DNA of 64,000 bases, taken from an uncultured Sulfitobacter sp. (GTDB taxonomy: Bacteria > Pseudomonadota > Alphaproteobacteria > Rhodobacterales > Rhodobacteraceae). The translations under genes and the position numbers were made by a program. Where the stretch lies: assembly GCA_947502265.1 (NCBI GenBank), contig CANMZB010000003.1, positions 124,001-188,000 of the forward strand. The letters are read 5' to 3'. The notes below the pieces were generated by a model. It was given only the letters and a program-made list of their open reading frames with translations. It was not told the origin of the DNA and ran no database searches. Below are positions 1 through 8,098 of this stretch, in pieces; the first letter of the stretch is position 1; each line of letters opens with the position of its first letter.

Positions 1-477
1 AAGCGCATAGCTGACTACCCCCACGCTATCCCCCTGCCGCGGGCGCGCGGCGGTCTTGAACGGCCGGATAGAGACGTTGCGGATCGGTTGCGAAAGCTCC
101 AGCAACGCCAGATCATTGCGCACACGCTTGGAAGACAGTTCTTCGTCATAGACATAATCGGGGTGGACGACAGCACGGGCCACGTCGCGGTAGGCACCCG
201 CACGCCCGTTGCGCCAACCGGCAAGAAACTCCACACGACCTTCAGTGATCCGCTCGCGGGTATCGCGATCAAACAGGCAATGGGCCGCGGTCAGCACCAG
301 CTTGGGCGCGATCAGCGCGCCGGTGCAAAATCCGGTGCCGTTGATATCGAGCCGGCCAACAGCCTCCCACGCTTTCGCATCGTCGCCATTGTCCAGACGG
401 CGCAGATTATCGTTTTGGGCCGCTGCAGCGGATGAAAAAAGCAATCCGATCAGCGACAAGGCCATCCAACGCCGCAC
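1..477 (-). CDS. Trypsin-like serine protease (S1 family), C-terminus cut by window edge
   Basis: Reading the minus strand from a GTG at 477 gives a signal peptide (Arg2-Arg3, then a hydrophobic stretch ending SSAAAAQ near residue 21) followed by a chymotrypsin-fold N-terminal half. Visible are the TAAHC motif with catalytic His66 and Cys67, Cys51 as likely disulfide partner, and RNDLALLEL with catalytic Asp122. The catalytic Ser region lies beyond base 1, so the gene is incomplete here. GTG is preferred over the in-frame ATG at 465 because a purine-rich GGGGGAAA stretch precedes it and it keeps the basic N-terminus of the signal peptide. Likely an exported periplasmic or secreted protease; substrate unknown. 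Confidence 0.8.
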   Translation of the reverse strand, partial: MRRWMALSLIGLLFSSAAAAQNDNLRRLDNGDDAKAWEAVGRLDINGTGFCTGALIAPKLVLTAAHCLFDRDTRERITEGRVEFLAGWRNGRAGAYRDVARAVVHPDYVYDEELSSKRVRNDLALLELSQPIRNVSIRPFKTAARPRQGDSVGVVSYAL

Positions 478-548
478 CCTATTTCCCCCGATTTGATTGA
501 CAGACCGCTCATATATCCGGCGGTTAAGGCAGAATTAGGGCAAAATTT

Positions 549-1910
549 TCAACGTAAGCGGGGAACGGCGTCTTTCCGCCGCTGCCCATCCAGAAGCGCA
601 GGCGGCTTCGGCCCGCCCCAGGCCCAATCCAGAAGCTCCACCGTGTGAACGACAGGCACCGCAGCGGCGGAGCCGATCTGCATCATGCAGCCGATGTTAC
701 CCGCCGCGATGACATCGGGTTTCCTCGCCTCCAGCGTTTTGACTTTACGCTCTTTCAGCTGTGCCGATATCTCGGGCTGCAACAGGTTATACGTTCCCGC
801 AGAACCGCAGCACAGATGCGAGTCGGCAGGTTCCACCACGTTAAACCCCGCCCGTTTAAGCAACGTTTTCGGGTGCGTCTTGATCTGCTGGCCATGCTGG
901 AGCGAGCAAGCGGCGTGATAGGCGACGAGCATCGCCCCGTCCGGCCCGGTCCACTCCCTTGATGGTTGCCATGGCGTCCCCTGAGCGTCCGGCGCCGTCA
1001 GATCCACCAGAACTTCCGAAACGTCCTGGGCAATTGCTGCCACTCGCGCGGCATCTGCCGCCAACGGATCATTGCGAAACATGTGCCCGTAATCCTTGAC
1101 CGTGGTGCCACAGCCTGAGGTGTTGATCACGATGGCATCAAGACCTGCACCATCCATCTCGCGTACCCATGCGCGGATGTTTTTGGCCGCCGTCTTATGG
1201 CTCTCGGTGGTTTTTCCCATGTGATGCGTGAGCGCCCCACAGCATCCCGCGCCCTCGGCCACCACCACCTCGGCCCCAAGCCGCGTGAGCAACCTGATCG
1301 TCGCATCGTTGATGTCCGTGTTCAGCGCCTTTTGCGCACAACCCGTCATCAACGCCACACGCATTTTGCGCGCGCCCTTCGCGGCAAAGCTTTGCGGATC
1401 GTCATTGCGGCTGACCGGCGGGATATTTTCCGGTGCCATCTCCAACATCGCGCGCAACCGCACATCGGGCATAAGCCGCGCAAACGGCCGCCCGATTTTG
1501 GCCCCGATTAACGCCACGCGAAATCGCATCGGATAGGGCAGAATATGCGCCAGCACCCAACGCAATGCGCGGTCGCTGAAAGGGCGTTTGTAGGTCTGCT
1601 CGATATAGTCGCGCGCATGGTCCACCAAATGCATATAATGCACGCCCGAGGGGCAGGTCGTCATACAGGCCAGACAGCTTAAACAACGATCGATGTGTTT
1701 GACCGTTCTGGCATCCGGCACCCGCTCGTTTTCGAGCATGTCCTTGATCAGATAGATGCGCCCGCGCGGGCTGTCCAATTCGTCGCCCAGAATTTGATAG
1801 GTGGGGCAGGTTGCCGTGCAAAACCCGCAATGCACACAGGCGCGCAGAATTTCGTTACTGCGCCGGACCGCCGGATCTTTCAGTTGGGCGTCGGTAAATG
1901 TTGTCTGCAT
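549..1910 (-). CDS. glcF: Glycolate oxidase, iron-sulfur subunit GlcF
   Basis: 453 aa. Two CxxCxxCxxxC ferredoxin clusters are visible (Cys25/28/31/35 and Cys76/79/82/86), followed by two CCG-type cysteine-rich domains (GCCGALTHH and CCGSAGTYN). This is the architecture of GlcF and related quinone-linked oxidoreductase subunits. In the family it passes electrons from the GlcD/GlcE flavoproteins to the membrane quinone pool during glycolate to glyoxylate oxidation. It is the last gene of the glc operon, starting 9 bases after the small membrane protein gene. No hairpin-plus-U-tract terminator is evident after its stop. Confidence 0.95.
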   Translation of the reverse strand: MQTTFTDAQLKDPAVRRSNEILRACVHCGFCTATCPTYQILGDELDSPRGRIYLIKDMLENERVPDARTVKHIDRCLSCLACMTTCPSGVHYMHLVDHARDYIEQTYKRPFSDRALRWVLAHILPYPMRFRVALIGAKIGRPFARLMPDVRLRAMLEMAPENIPPVSRNDDPQSFAAKGARKMRVALMTGCAQKALNTDINDATIRLLTRLGAEVVVAEGAGCCGALTHHMGKTTESHKTAAKNIRAWVREMDGAGLDAIVINTSGCGTTVKDYGHMFRNDPLAADAARVAAIAQDVSEVLVDLTAPDAQGTPWQPSREWTGPDGAMLVAYHAACSLQHGQQIKTHPKTLLKRAGFNVVEPADSHLCCGSAGTYNLLQPEISAQLKERKVKTLEARKPDVIAAGNIGCMMQIGSAAAVPVVHTVELLDWAWGGPKPPALLDGQRRKDAVPRLR

Positions 1911-1919
1911 GTGCTTCCT

Positions 1920-2285
1920 CTAGCCTACGATCAGACTGGCAGAGGCCAGCCCGAACCATGGCACCGTTGTGCCCACCGCCCCGATCACGGCAGTCCACCG
2001 CCGCATCCAAAACCCCGGATCTTTTCGTCTGAACGACTGCGCACCATAAGCCAGCACACCGATCCAACCGCCCCAGATGAACAGCATCCCCGCCCCCGTG
2101 ATCATAAAATTGCGCCCCCACAAAGGCGCAAACCCGTAACGCAGGGTGATCCCCGTTGCCGCGCATAGCGCCGTAAATAGTGCAAGGCGGCGAAAGGCCG
2201 GTTGCGAGGGTCCATTGTGCGTCAGTGCCCGAAAGATCAAAGGACCGCCCACGAAAGCCAGTAAAAACAACGCAATATAGGTCAT
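1920..2285 (-). CDS. Small integral membrane protein inside the glc operon
   Basis: 121 aa with about four hydrophobic segments (near residues 3-18, 35-52, 62-82 and 97-120) and basic loops (FRR, SFRRKDPGFWMRR), so an inner-membrane protein. Its start overlaps the glcE stop in an ATGA arrangement and glcF follows 9 bases after its stop, so it is co-translated with the glycolate oxidase subunits. I do not recognise the family. By inference it could anchor the otherwise soluble GlcDEF complex to the membrane or help with quinone access or substrate uptake; nothing in the sequence proves this. Confidence 0.8.
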   Translation of the reverse strand: MTYIALFLLAFVGGPLIFRALTHNGPSQPAFRRLALFTALCAATGITLRYGFAPLWGRNFMITGAGMLFIWGGWIGVLAYGAQSFRRKDPGFWMRRWTAVIGAVGTTVPWFGLASASLIVG

Positions 2286-3373
2286 CCCATTACTCCCGGA
2301 TTGAAAATGCGACGTGGATCGAACCGCTTGCGCAACCCGCTTGTCAGCCGCGCCACGCCCGCGCTTTCAGGCTCGAAACGCGCGAAACTATCGCCGCGCA
2401 CCAGCGTGGCGTGCCCGTCATAAGACCCCAAAGCCGAGCGCAGATCGCCGCCGCGCGCCATGCGCAACCAGATCAGCCCGCCTGCCCAGTCATAAAGCAC
2501 GCCCAAAGCCCCCGAACGCGCAGCAAGCGCTGGCCCCTGCGAGGGCTTGCACGATACCCGCCAGACATCTCCCGCCTCCTGCGCAAAAGGCGTCACATCA
2601 CGCACCATGGCCCAGTGCGCAGCACTTGCGTCTGCGTCCAGAACCGTCATCACGGGCGCACTTAACAAGCTTTTCAATGCACCTATGCGATAATCAACCG
2701 ATGATGAAAACCCTTCGATCCGCAGCGCAGTTTGCCCGGCGGCAGGGTCGTGCGCTGCGCCTGTCACCTCGAACGGGCTGCCCAAAGCGCGCGCCAAAGC
2801 GGTAATGGCGGGCAAATCGTCCAGCCCATGCAGGATCAGCGTCGCTTCCGTTTCGGGGCACGGAAGCACCTTCATCGAAATCTCGCTTAAGACACCCAAG
2901 GTCCCGAACGAGCCCGCCATCAGCTTGACCAGATCATAGCCGGTGACGTTCTTCATTACCCGCCCGCCGTTCTTCACGGCCTGCCCCATGCCATCGACAT
3001 ATCGTACACCCAACAGAAAATCGCGTGCCGCCCCTACGGATATGCGGCGCGGCCCGCTGACGTTCGCGGCCATCACGCCCCCAATCGTCGGCGTGCCTGT
3101 GCGACCCAACAAAGCGCGGTGATCCATCGGTTCAAAAGCAAGCCGTTGATTCTCGCGCGCCAGCACCGCCTCGATCTCGGCCACCGGCGTGCCCGCTTGC
3201 GCCACCAGCGTCATCGCTCCCGGCTCATAAAGCGTGATGCCCGACAGCGCGACCGTACTCAAAGGCGCGCCACCTGCACCAACGCCGCGTGTCGCGCCAC
3301 CGATAACGTGAAGCGGCTCCTGCGCACCGGCGATCATCCCGGCCAGTTCGGCTTCTGTTGTGGGTCTATGCAT
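2282..3373 (-). CDS. glcE: Glycolate oxidase, FAD-binding subunit GlcE
   Basis: 363 aa from the ATG at 3373 (MHRPTTEAEL). An upstream in-frame ATG at 3424 would begin inside the palindrome between glcD and glcE and is unlikely. The protein carries an FAD_binding_4-type (VAO/PCMH) domain with VIGGATRGVG near the N-terminus, GTPTIGGVMAANVSGPRR in the FAD loop, and GGRVMKNVTGYDL, typical of GlcE. It forms the glycolate dehydrogenase complex with GlcD and GlcF. The start is 60 bases after the glcD stop, and the stop overlaps the next start. The Shine-Dalgarno at 3373 is weak (AAAGAAAT). Confidence 0.93.
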   Translation of the reverse strand: MHRPTTEAELAGMIAGAQEPLHVIGGATRGVGAGGAPLSTVALSGITLYEPGAMTLVAQAGTPVAEIEAVLARENQRLAFEPMDHRALLGRTGTPTIGGVMAANVSGPRRISVGAARDFLLGVRYVDGMGQAVKNGGRVMKNVTGYDLVKLMAGSFGTLGVLSEISMKVLPCPETEATLILHGLDDLPAITALARALGSPFEVTGAAHDPAAGQTALRIEGFSSSVDYRIGALKSLLSAPVMTVLDADASAAHWAMVRDVTPFAQEAGDVWRVSCKPSQGPALAARSGALGVLYDWAGGLIWLRMARGGDLRSALGSYDGHATLVRGDSFARFEPESAGVARLTSGLRKRFDPRRIFNPGVMG

Positions 3374-3404
3374 ATTTCTTTTGGCCCTAAATATTCCGGA
3401 GGGT

Positions 3405-3424
3405 TTGGGAGGCTGGCCTCCCAA
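3405..3424. repeat. Intercistronic palindrome between glcD and glcE
   Basis: Perfect inverted repeat with 9-base arms (TTGGGAGGC / GCCTCCCAA) and a 2-base centre, lying between the glcD stop and the glcE start. No U-tract follows on either strand, so it looks more like an mRNA-stabilising or processing hairpin than a terminator. A GC-rich palindrome of the same style lies between leuC and leuD. Confidence 0.6.
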
Positions 3425-3432
3425 GTCTTCCT

Positions 3433-4881
3433 TTATTCTGCCGCTACCGCCGGTTGCCGGCGCGCACCGGTGACATCAAGCGGAAACACTTTTGCCGGAT
3501 TAAGCAACCACATCGGATCGAACACATCTTTCACCGCCATCTGCGCCTCCAGATCAGCGACGTCATACTGAACATGCATCAGATCGCGTTTTTCGATGCC
3601 CACGCCATGCTCGCCGGTCAGGCATCCACCCACTTCGACACATAGTTTAAGGATATCCGCACCAAATGCCTCGCATAGTTCCAAATCACCCGGCTTATTC
3701 GCGTCGTACAGGATCAACGGGTGCATGTTACCGTCGCCTGCGTGGAACACATTGCCGACGTTCAGCCCGTATTCGCGCGACATTTCCCCGATCCGGCGCA
3801 GCACATGCGGCAGGCCCGATACCGGGATCGTCCCGTCGAGGCACATGTAATCGTTGATCTGGCCCATCGCCCCGAACGCGCTTTTGCGACCCAGCCAGAT
3901 CGCGGCGCTTTCTTCTGCTGACCGGCTTTGCCGCAGTTCTACGGGGTTGTGGCGGCGCGCGATGTCCGTGATCAGCGCCAGTTGGTGATCAATCTCGGCG
4001 TCCGATCCTTCGACCTCTACGATGAGCAGCGCCTCGCACATCGGATAGCCCGCGTGTGCAAAGGCCTCGGTCGCCTCGATGCAGGGCCGGTCCATGAATT
4101 CGATCGCAACGGGCAGCACACCCGCCTTGATGATATCGCTCACACACGCGCCCGCGACTTCGCTATTGTCAAAACCCATCAGGACGGGCCGCGCGCCTTC
4201 GGGTTTGTGCAGGATGCGCAGGGTCGCTTCGGTCACCACGCCCAACTGCCCTTCGGAACCACAGATCACCCCCAGAAGATCAAGCCCGCCCGCATCCAGA
4301 TACGCGCCGCCGATCTCGATGATCTCGCCCTCCATCGTCACCATCTTGACGCCCATCAGGTTATTGGTCGTCACGCCGTATTTCAGGCAATGCGCCCCGC
4401 CGGAATTCATCGCGATGTTGCCCGCGATGGCGCAGGCAAGCTGGCTTGACGGATCGGGTGCGTAGAAAAATCCGTCCTGCTCGACCGCGCCTGTGACGCT
4501 GAGGTTGGTGCGCCCGGTCTGCACGCGGATAAAGCGGTTGTCGTAGTCGGTTTCCAACACGTCATTCATCCGCGCCACGCCAAGGATTACGCAGTCTGCC
4601 GTCGGCAGCGCGCCGCCCGCCAGCGACGTGCCCGACCCGCGCGGCACCACCGGCACCCCCTCCTGATGACAGATGCGCAGCACCTCGGCGACCTGCCCTG
4701 TCGTTGACGGCAGAACCGCAATCATCGGCGCGCAGCGATACGCAGTCAGCGCGTCACATTCATAGGCGCGCGTCTCGACCTCTTCGTGGATCACTGCATC
4801 CGCAGGCAGAACGCCCTGCAACCGCTTTACCACCCGCGCCTTGCGGGCAATTACGGAGGCGTTCGGGATTGGCATTTCCAT
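3433..4881 (-). CDS. glcD: Glycolate oxidase, FAD-linked catalytic subunit GlcD
   Basis: 482 aa. FAD_binding_4 domain with VVPRGSGTSLAGGALP and AIAGNIAMNSGGAHCLKYG, and an FAD-oxidase C-terminal domain with GNVFHAGDGNMHP and LTGEHGVGIEKRDLM, the signature of GlcD/D-lactate dehydrogenase-like flavoproteins. It oxidises glycolate (or a related 2-hydroxy acid) to glyoxylate. The start at 4881 has an AGAGGA ribosome binding site about 10 bases upstream; a second in-frame ATG follows two codons later. It is the first gene of glcD-glcE-membrane protein-glcF, with its promoter at 4927-4955. Confidence 0.95.
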   Translation of the reverse strand: MEMPIPNASVIARKARVVKRLQGVLPADAVIHEEVETRAYECDALTAYRCAPMIAVLPSTTGQVAEVLRICHQEGVPVVPRGSGTSLAGGALPTADCVILGVARMNDVLETDYDNRFIRVQTGRTNLSVTGAVEQDGFFYAPDPSSQLACAIAGNIAMNSGGAHCLKYGVTTNNLMGVKMVTMEGEIIEIGGAYLDAGGLDLLGVICGSEGQLGVVTEATLRILHKPEGARPVLMGFDNSEVAGACVSDIIKAGVLPVAIEFMDRPCIEATEAFAHAGYPMCEALLIVEVEGSDAEIDHQLALITDIARRHNPVELRQSRSAEESAAIWLGRKSAFGAMGQINDYMCLDGTIPVSGLPHVLRRIGEMSREYGLNVGNVFHAGDGNMHPLILYDANKPGDLELCEAFGADILKLCVEVGGCLTGEHGVGIEKRDLMHVQYDVADLEAQMAVKDVFDPMWLLNPAKVFPLDVTGARRQPAVAAE

Positions 4882-4919
4882 GGCGGTAATCCTCTGCTGC
4901 AGGCAAGTTGCCCCCAGTT

Positions 4920-4946
4920 TGGTAAAAATGTATTACCAGTTGGTGA
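4920..4946. promoter_or_regulatory. Putative GntR/FadR-type operator at the glc promoter
   Basis: Three half-sites occur in a row: TGGTAA (4920-4925), TTACCA (4933-4938) and TGGTGA (4941-4946). The last two form the dyad TTACCA-GT-TGGTGA inside the promoter spacer. TGGT/ACCA half-sites are typical of FadR-subfamily GntR regulators such as GlcC, PdhR and LldR, which control 2-hydroxyacid oxidation genes. No such regulator gene is in the window, so the link is inferred from motif and context. Confidence 0.4.
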
Positions 4947-4955
4947 AACTCACAA
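4927..4955 (-). promoter_or_regulatory. Putative sigma70 promoter of the glc operon
   Basis: On the minus strand, TTGTGA (4955-4950) and TACATT (4932-4927) are separated by exactly 17 bases, with the -10 lying about 45 bases before the glcD ATG. Both hexamers match the consensus moderately (4 of 6 each). The spacer holds a dyad (see operator), which would allow steric repression. Confidence 0.45.
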
Positions 4956-5109
4956 CCCTGACGTGCCGCGACACAGGCGGAGCCATCCGGCGCACCCACC
5001 TCTCCGGCATAGTGCGATTCGATCAAGACTGTGTAAATACGGCCCCGGCTTTGCGAGGGCAATTCTGGTTGGCGGATTGAGAAACGTTTATCGACCCGCC
5101 AAGGCCCTC

Positions 5110-5138
5110 TTGGACGAAGCGCTGTAAGCGCCTATATT
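5110..5138 (+). promoter_or_regulatory. Sigma70-type promoter of the small periplasmic protein gene
   Basis: TTGGAC (5110-5115) and TATATT (5133-5138) are spaced by 17 bases, 28 bases before the ATG at 5167. Both boxes are close to consensus. The spacer contains AAGCGC twice, separated by TGT. Confidence 0.6.
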
Positions 5139-5166
5139 GATACGAACACTTATTGGACAAAGAGCT

Positions 5167-5520
5167 ATGATCAAGAAAAGCCTGATTCTGTTTGCGCTGC
5201 TGGCCACACCCGCCTTCGCGCAACCGGCAAAGATCAATAACGTTACCGTCAACAAAACCGGCGATACCTACATTTTCAACGTGACCATTTCCCATCCTGA
5301 TACCGGTTGGGATCATTATGTGGATGCGTGGCAGGTAAAGGATATGGACGGAAACCTGCTGGGAGAGCGCAAGCTGTCACATCCTCATGTGGATGAGCAG
5401 CCGTTCACGCGCTCGCTCTCCAATGTTCGGGTGCCGGAAGGTGTGGATACCGTTGAAATCATCGCGCATGACACTGTCAGCGGTTGGGGGCCGGACACCC
5501 GGCAGGTCAAACTGCCTTAA
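5167..5520 (+). CDS. Small secreted/periplasmic protein of unknown function
   Basis: 117 aa from the ATG at 5167. The signal peptide [19 protein letters not shown] is clear, so this start is chosen over an upstream in-frame ATG at 5137 that overlaps the -10 box. The mature part (about 98 residues) is rich in beta-strand-like alternation ([30 protein letters not shown]), suggesting a small beta-sandwich exported to the periplasm. It has no cysteines and no lipobox. I do not recognise the family. It has its own promoter and its last four bases overlap the end of convergent rlmH. Confidence 0.8.
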   Translation: MIKKSLILFALLATPAFAQPAKINNVTVNKTGDTYIFNVTISHPDTGWDHYVDAWQVKDMDGNLLGERKLSHPHVDEQPFTRSLSNVRVPEGVDTVEIIAHDTVSGWGPDTRQVKLP

Positions 5521-5987
5521 ACACGGTGATAAGGCCCGCCGGACAGGATCGTGGCGGCGCGGTATAACTGCTCTGCCAGCATCACGCGCACCAACATATG
5601 CGGCCAGACCATCTTGCCAAATGACAGCAGGTGGTCGGCCTCGTCGCGCAGGGTTGGGTCAATGCCATCCGCCCCGCCGATCACAAAAGCAATGTCGCGC
5701 GCGCCCCCGTCGCGCCATTGGATAAGACGGTTCGCAAATTTCGGGGATGTCTCGACGGTGCCGCGCTCATCCAGCGCGCAGATGACAGCGCCATGCGGCA
5801 GCGACCGGCGTAAAAGCGCCGCCTCACCCGCCATACCGCCGCCTTTGCGCTCGTCGACCTCCAAAACGGAAACCGGCCCAAGGGACAGGCCCCGGCCGGT
5901 TTTATCGAATCGTTTGAGATAGTCGTCGATCAGCGTCTTTTCCGGACCGGCACGCAGCCGGCCAACGGCACAGATTTGTACCTTCAT
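5517..5987 (-). CDS. rlmH: 23S rRNA (pseudouridine1915-N3)-methyltransferase RlmH
   Basis: 156 aa, the normal RlmH length. The SPOUT-fold SAM-binding C-terminal part is visible: [42 protein letters not shown] and the terminal GGPYHRV. RlmH methylates pseudouridine 1915 in helix 69 of 23S rRNA on assembled 70S ribosomes. It lies 6 bases downstream of rsfS, a conserved rsfS-rlmH pairing, and both act on the large ribosomal subunit. Confidence 0.96.
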   Translation of the reverse strand: MKVQICAVGRLRAGPEKTLIDDYLKRFDKTGRGLSLGPVSVLEVDERKGGGMAGEAALLRRSLPHGAVICALDERGTVETSPKFANRLIQWRDGGARDIAFVIGGADGIDPTLRDEADHLLSFGKMVWPHMLVRVMLAEQLYRAATILSGGPYHRV

Positions 5988-5993
5988 AACGGA

Positions 5994-6404
5994 TCAGGAA
6001 GCGGGCGCGGCATCGCTCTGCGGCTGCCACATTTTCTCCAGCTGATAGAATTCGCGCACTTCGGGGCGGAACACATGGACAATAACATCGCCCGTGTCGA
6101 TCAGCACCCAGTCGCCCGAATCCTTACCTTCGGTTCGCACCGCATGACCGTACTCGTCCTTGACCCGCTGCGCGAGCACTTCGGCAATCGCGCTGACCTG
6201 ACGCGTGGAGCGGCCCGAACAGATGACCATATGGTCGCCAATCTGGGTTTTACCGCGCAGGTCGATTTGCACGACATCTTCGGCTTTACTATCATTAAGT
6301 GACGAAAGAACTGTTGCCAGAAGCAGATCGCTGGTGGCCTTTTTGTGGGCGCCGGCCATTACCGCCGCACCGTGTGCCGCAGACGAAACTGCGCTGATTT
6401 GCAT
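5994..6404 (-). CDS. rsfS: Ribosomal silencing factor RsfS
   Basis: 136 aa from the ATG at 6404. The Iojap/RsfS core is clear: LLLATVLSSLNDSKAEDVVQIDLRGKTQIGDHMVICSGRSTRQVSAIAE, then GDWVLIDTGDVIVHVFRPEVREFYQLEKMW. RsfS binds uL14 on the 50S subunit and blocks subunit joining in starvation. The first 15-20 residues (MQISAVSSAAHGAAV) are longer than usual, and MAGAHKK at 6359 is an alternative start. A strong AAGGAGG lies 14 bases before the 6404 ATG, with a small palindrome (AGGACA-T-TGTCCT on the plus strand, 6408-6420) in between. Confidence 0.92.
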   Translation of the reverse strand: MQISAVSSAAHGAAVMAGAHKKATSDLLLATVLSSLNDSKAEDVVQIDLRGKTQIGDHMVICSGRSTRQVSAIAEVLAQRVKDEYGHAVRTEGKDSGDWVLIDTGDVIVHVFRPEVREFYQLEKMWQPQSDAAPAS

Positions 6405-6516
6405 AGACAGGACATTGTCCTCCTTAATTCGCGTCGCCAGACCCCCGACGCTGGGGCTACTCCTAGAATAACAACCGCAGCGTTGTTTTTCAATGACGGG
6501 GGAACAGCACGCTGCG

Positions 6517-7851
6517 TTACCGGCCTTCTTCTGTGATAATCTTGTCCCCGTCCAGCATCCGCACCTCGCGTTGCGGGAACGGGATCGAGATGTTATTTTC
6601 CTTGAAGGCGTCCCATAGTGCCAGATAAACATTTCCGCGAATGTTGGTCAGACCCCCCGTAGGGTCACGAATCCAGAACCGCAGGATATAGTCTACGCTG
6701 CTGTCGCCAAAGCCCACGATATGACAAACCGCCGCGCGGCTTTTCAACACGCGATCCACCCCCGACGCCGCCTCGATTGCCAGTTTGCGCACCTTGTGCG
6801 GGTCATCGCCGTAGGCCGTCCCGAAAAAGATATCGAGCCGTACAAAATCGTTTGAATGCGACCAGTTGACTACCTGTCCGGTAATCAGATCCTCGTTCGG
6901 GATCAGGTACTCTTTGCCATCGCGGGTGACCACAGAGGCATAGCGCGCGCCCAGCGTCTGGATCCAGCCGAACGTTTCCCCAAGCGAGATCACGTCCCCC
7001 GGCTTGATTGATTTATCAAGCAGGATGATGATGCCCGACACCAGATTGGACACGACTTTTTGCAAACCGAAACCAAGGCCCACACCAATGGCACCGGACA
7101 GGACCGCAAGCCCCGTCAGATCAATCCCGACGGCCTTGATTCCGAAGTAGAATGCAAAGCCGTACAGGACCAGTTGTACGGCCTTGACCCCCAGCACCTG
7201 CATGGACGGGCTGATGTCTTCGTTCTTGCGGATCGTACTGGCGGTTGCATGCGAAGCGATCCGCGCCATCATGAACATCGCGCCAATCACCACCAGCGCC
7301 GTGAGAAGCGTTAACACTGACAGGCGCGAATCGCCCAGTTGCAAGGCGATCCCGTCAAGGAAGTCTGCGACATTGTCCGACAGGTTCATGAAGTAGAGCG
7401 TGGCGTAGATCCAGAGCGCCCACGTCACGGTACGTCTGAGCGGCCGGTTACGCACCAATCGCGCGGCAAAGGCGATACCGACCCATACAGTCGCCAACGT
7501 CGCCGCCAGTCCGATCAGATAAGAGCGCGACGGCCAGGTGATATTCTGCATCACCAGATAGACACCCCATGCCATCAGCGAGAACCATATCAGCCCCAAA
7601 CGGCGTTTGATCTGAACGATCATTCGCAGCTGCCATTTTGCCCAGCCCTCGCGCGAGCGCACCCAGTTCTCCAGCAGCGCACCGGATCTGCCGTGCAGCA
7701 GCCACGCAACAAGCGCCAGCCCGATAACGATTAACAACTGGTATTGCCGCCAACCGGGGCGCAGCACACCTTCGGCAAATCCAAGAACATTGATCCACAG
7801 GCCCTGCAACGTGAGCAGGAACTCGGCAAACGGATCCGTAGGTTCGTTCAT
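6517..7851 (-). CDS. Mechanosensitive ion channel of the MscS family
   Basis: 444 aa from the ATG at 7851, which has GAGGGAGA just upstream; in-frame codons further upstream lack this. The N-terminal half has several membrane segments (LLIVIGLALVAWLL; LIWFSLMAWGVYLVM; YLIGLAATLATVWVGIAFAA; VLTLLTALVVIGAMFMMA). The C-terminal half carries the MscS core: the pore-lining helix with GAIGVGLGFGLQKVVSNLVSGIIILLDKSIKPGD, then the beta domain (IQTLGARYASVVTRDGKEYLIPNEDLITGQVVNWS) and an alpha/beta cytoplasmic domain. It relieves osmotic downshock in the inner membrane. The extra N-terminal helices place it with the larger MscS-like paralogues. Confidence 0.93.
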   Translation of the reverse strand: MNEPTDPFAEFLLTLQGLWINVLGFAEGVLRPGWRQYQLLIVIGLALVAWLLHGRSGALLENWVRSREGWAKWQLRMIVQIKRRLGLIWFSLMAWGVYLVMQNITWPSRSYLIGLAATLATVWVGIAFAARLVRNRPLRRTVTWALWIYATLYFMNLSDNVADFLDGIALQLGDSRLSVLTLLTALVVIGAMFMMARIASHATASTIRKNEDISPSMQVLGVKAVQLVLYGFAFYFGIKAVGIDLTGLAVLSGAIGVGLGFGLQKVVSNLVSGIIILLDKSIKPGDVISLGETFGWIQTLGARYASVVTRDGKEYLIPNEDLITGQVVNWSHSNDFVRLDIFFGTAYGDDPHKVRKLAIEAASGVDRVLKSRAAVCHIVGFGDSSVDYILRFWIRDPTGGLTNIRGNVYLALWDAFKENNISIPFPQREVRMLDGDKIITEEGR

Positions 7852-8032
7852 TGGCTCTCCCTCGCGTGGAATCGTCGCACGAAGGCGCAATCCTCGCAAC
7901 CCTTGCAGCAATGCCTCAAGCACTGTATCTGATGCCCTATGACACCTGTCTTTAACCAGACCGACCGCACCCGGCTACGCGAACGCTTTTTCGGCGCTAC
8001 GCGGACGGTGCTTGCACAGCCATAAATGTGCT

Positions 8033-8063
8033 TTGCCGCACCGGTGCGTGTGGCCCTTATACT
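8033..8063 (+). promoter_or_regulatory. Candidate promoter of leuCD
   Basis: A good -10 box TATACT (8058-8063) lies 35 bases before leuC. The best -35 candidate TTGCCG (8033-8038) is spaced by 19 bases, which is long. An imperfect dyad GCACA-N8-TGTGC lies just upstream (about 8013-8031). The wider gap 7852-8098 also holds two near-identical direct repeats, GCTACGCGAACG (7974-7985) and GCTACGCGGACG (7996-8007). No leucine-rich leader peptide is visible. Confidence 0.35.
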
Positions 8064-8098
8064 GTTTCCATAAAACCTGATCCAAGGGAGAGGACCCC

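Noticed and set aside
7973..8007. Direct repeats GCTACGCGAACG/GCTACGCGGACG as a CRISPR-like or attachment site
   Set aside because: Only two short imperfect copies, no spacer regularity, no integrase or cas gene nearby.
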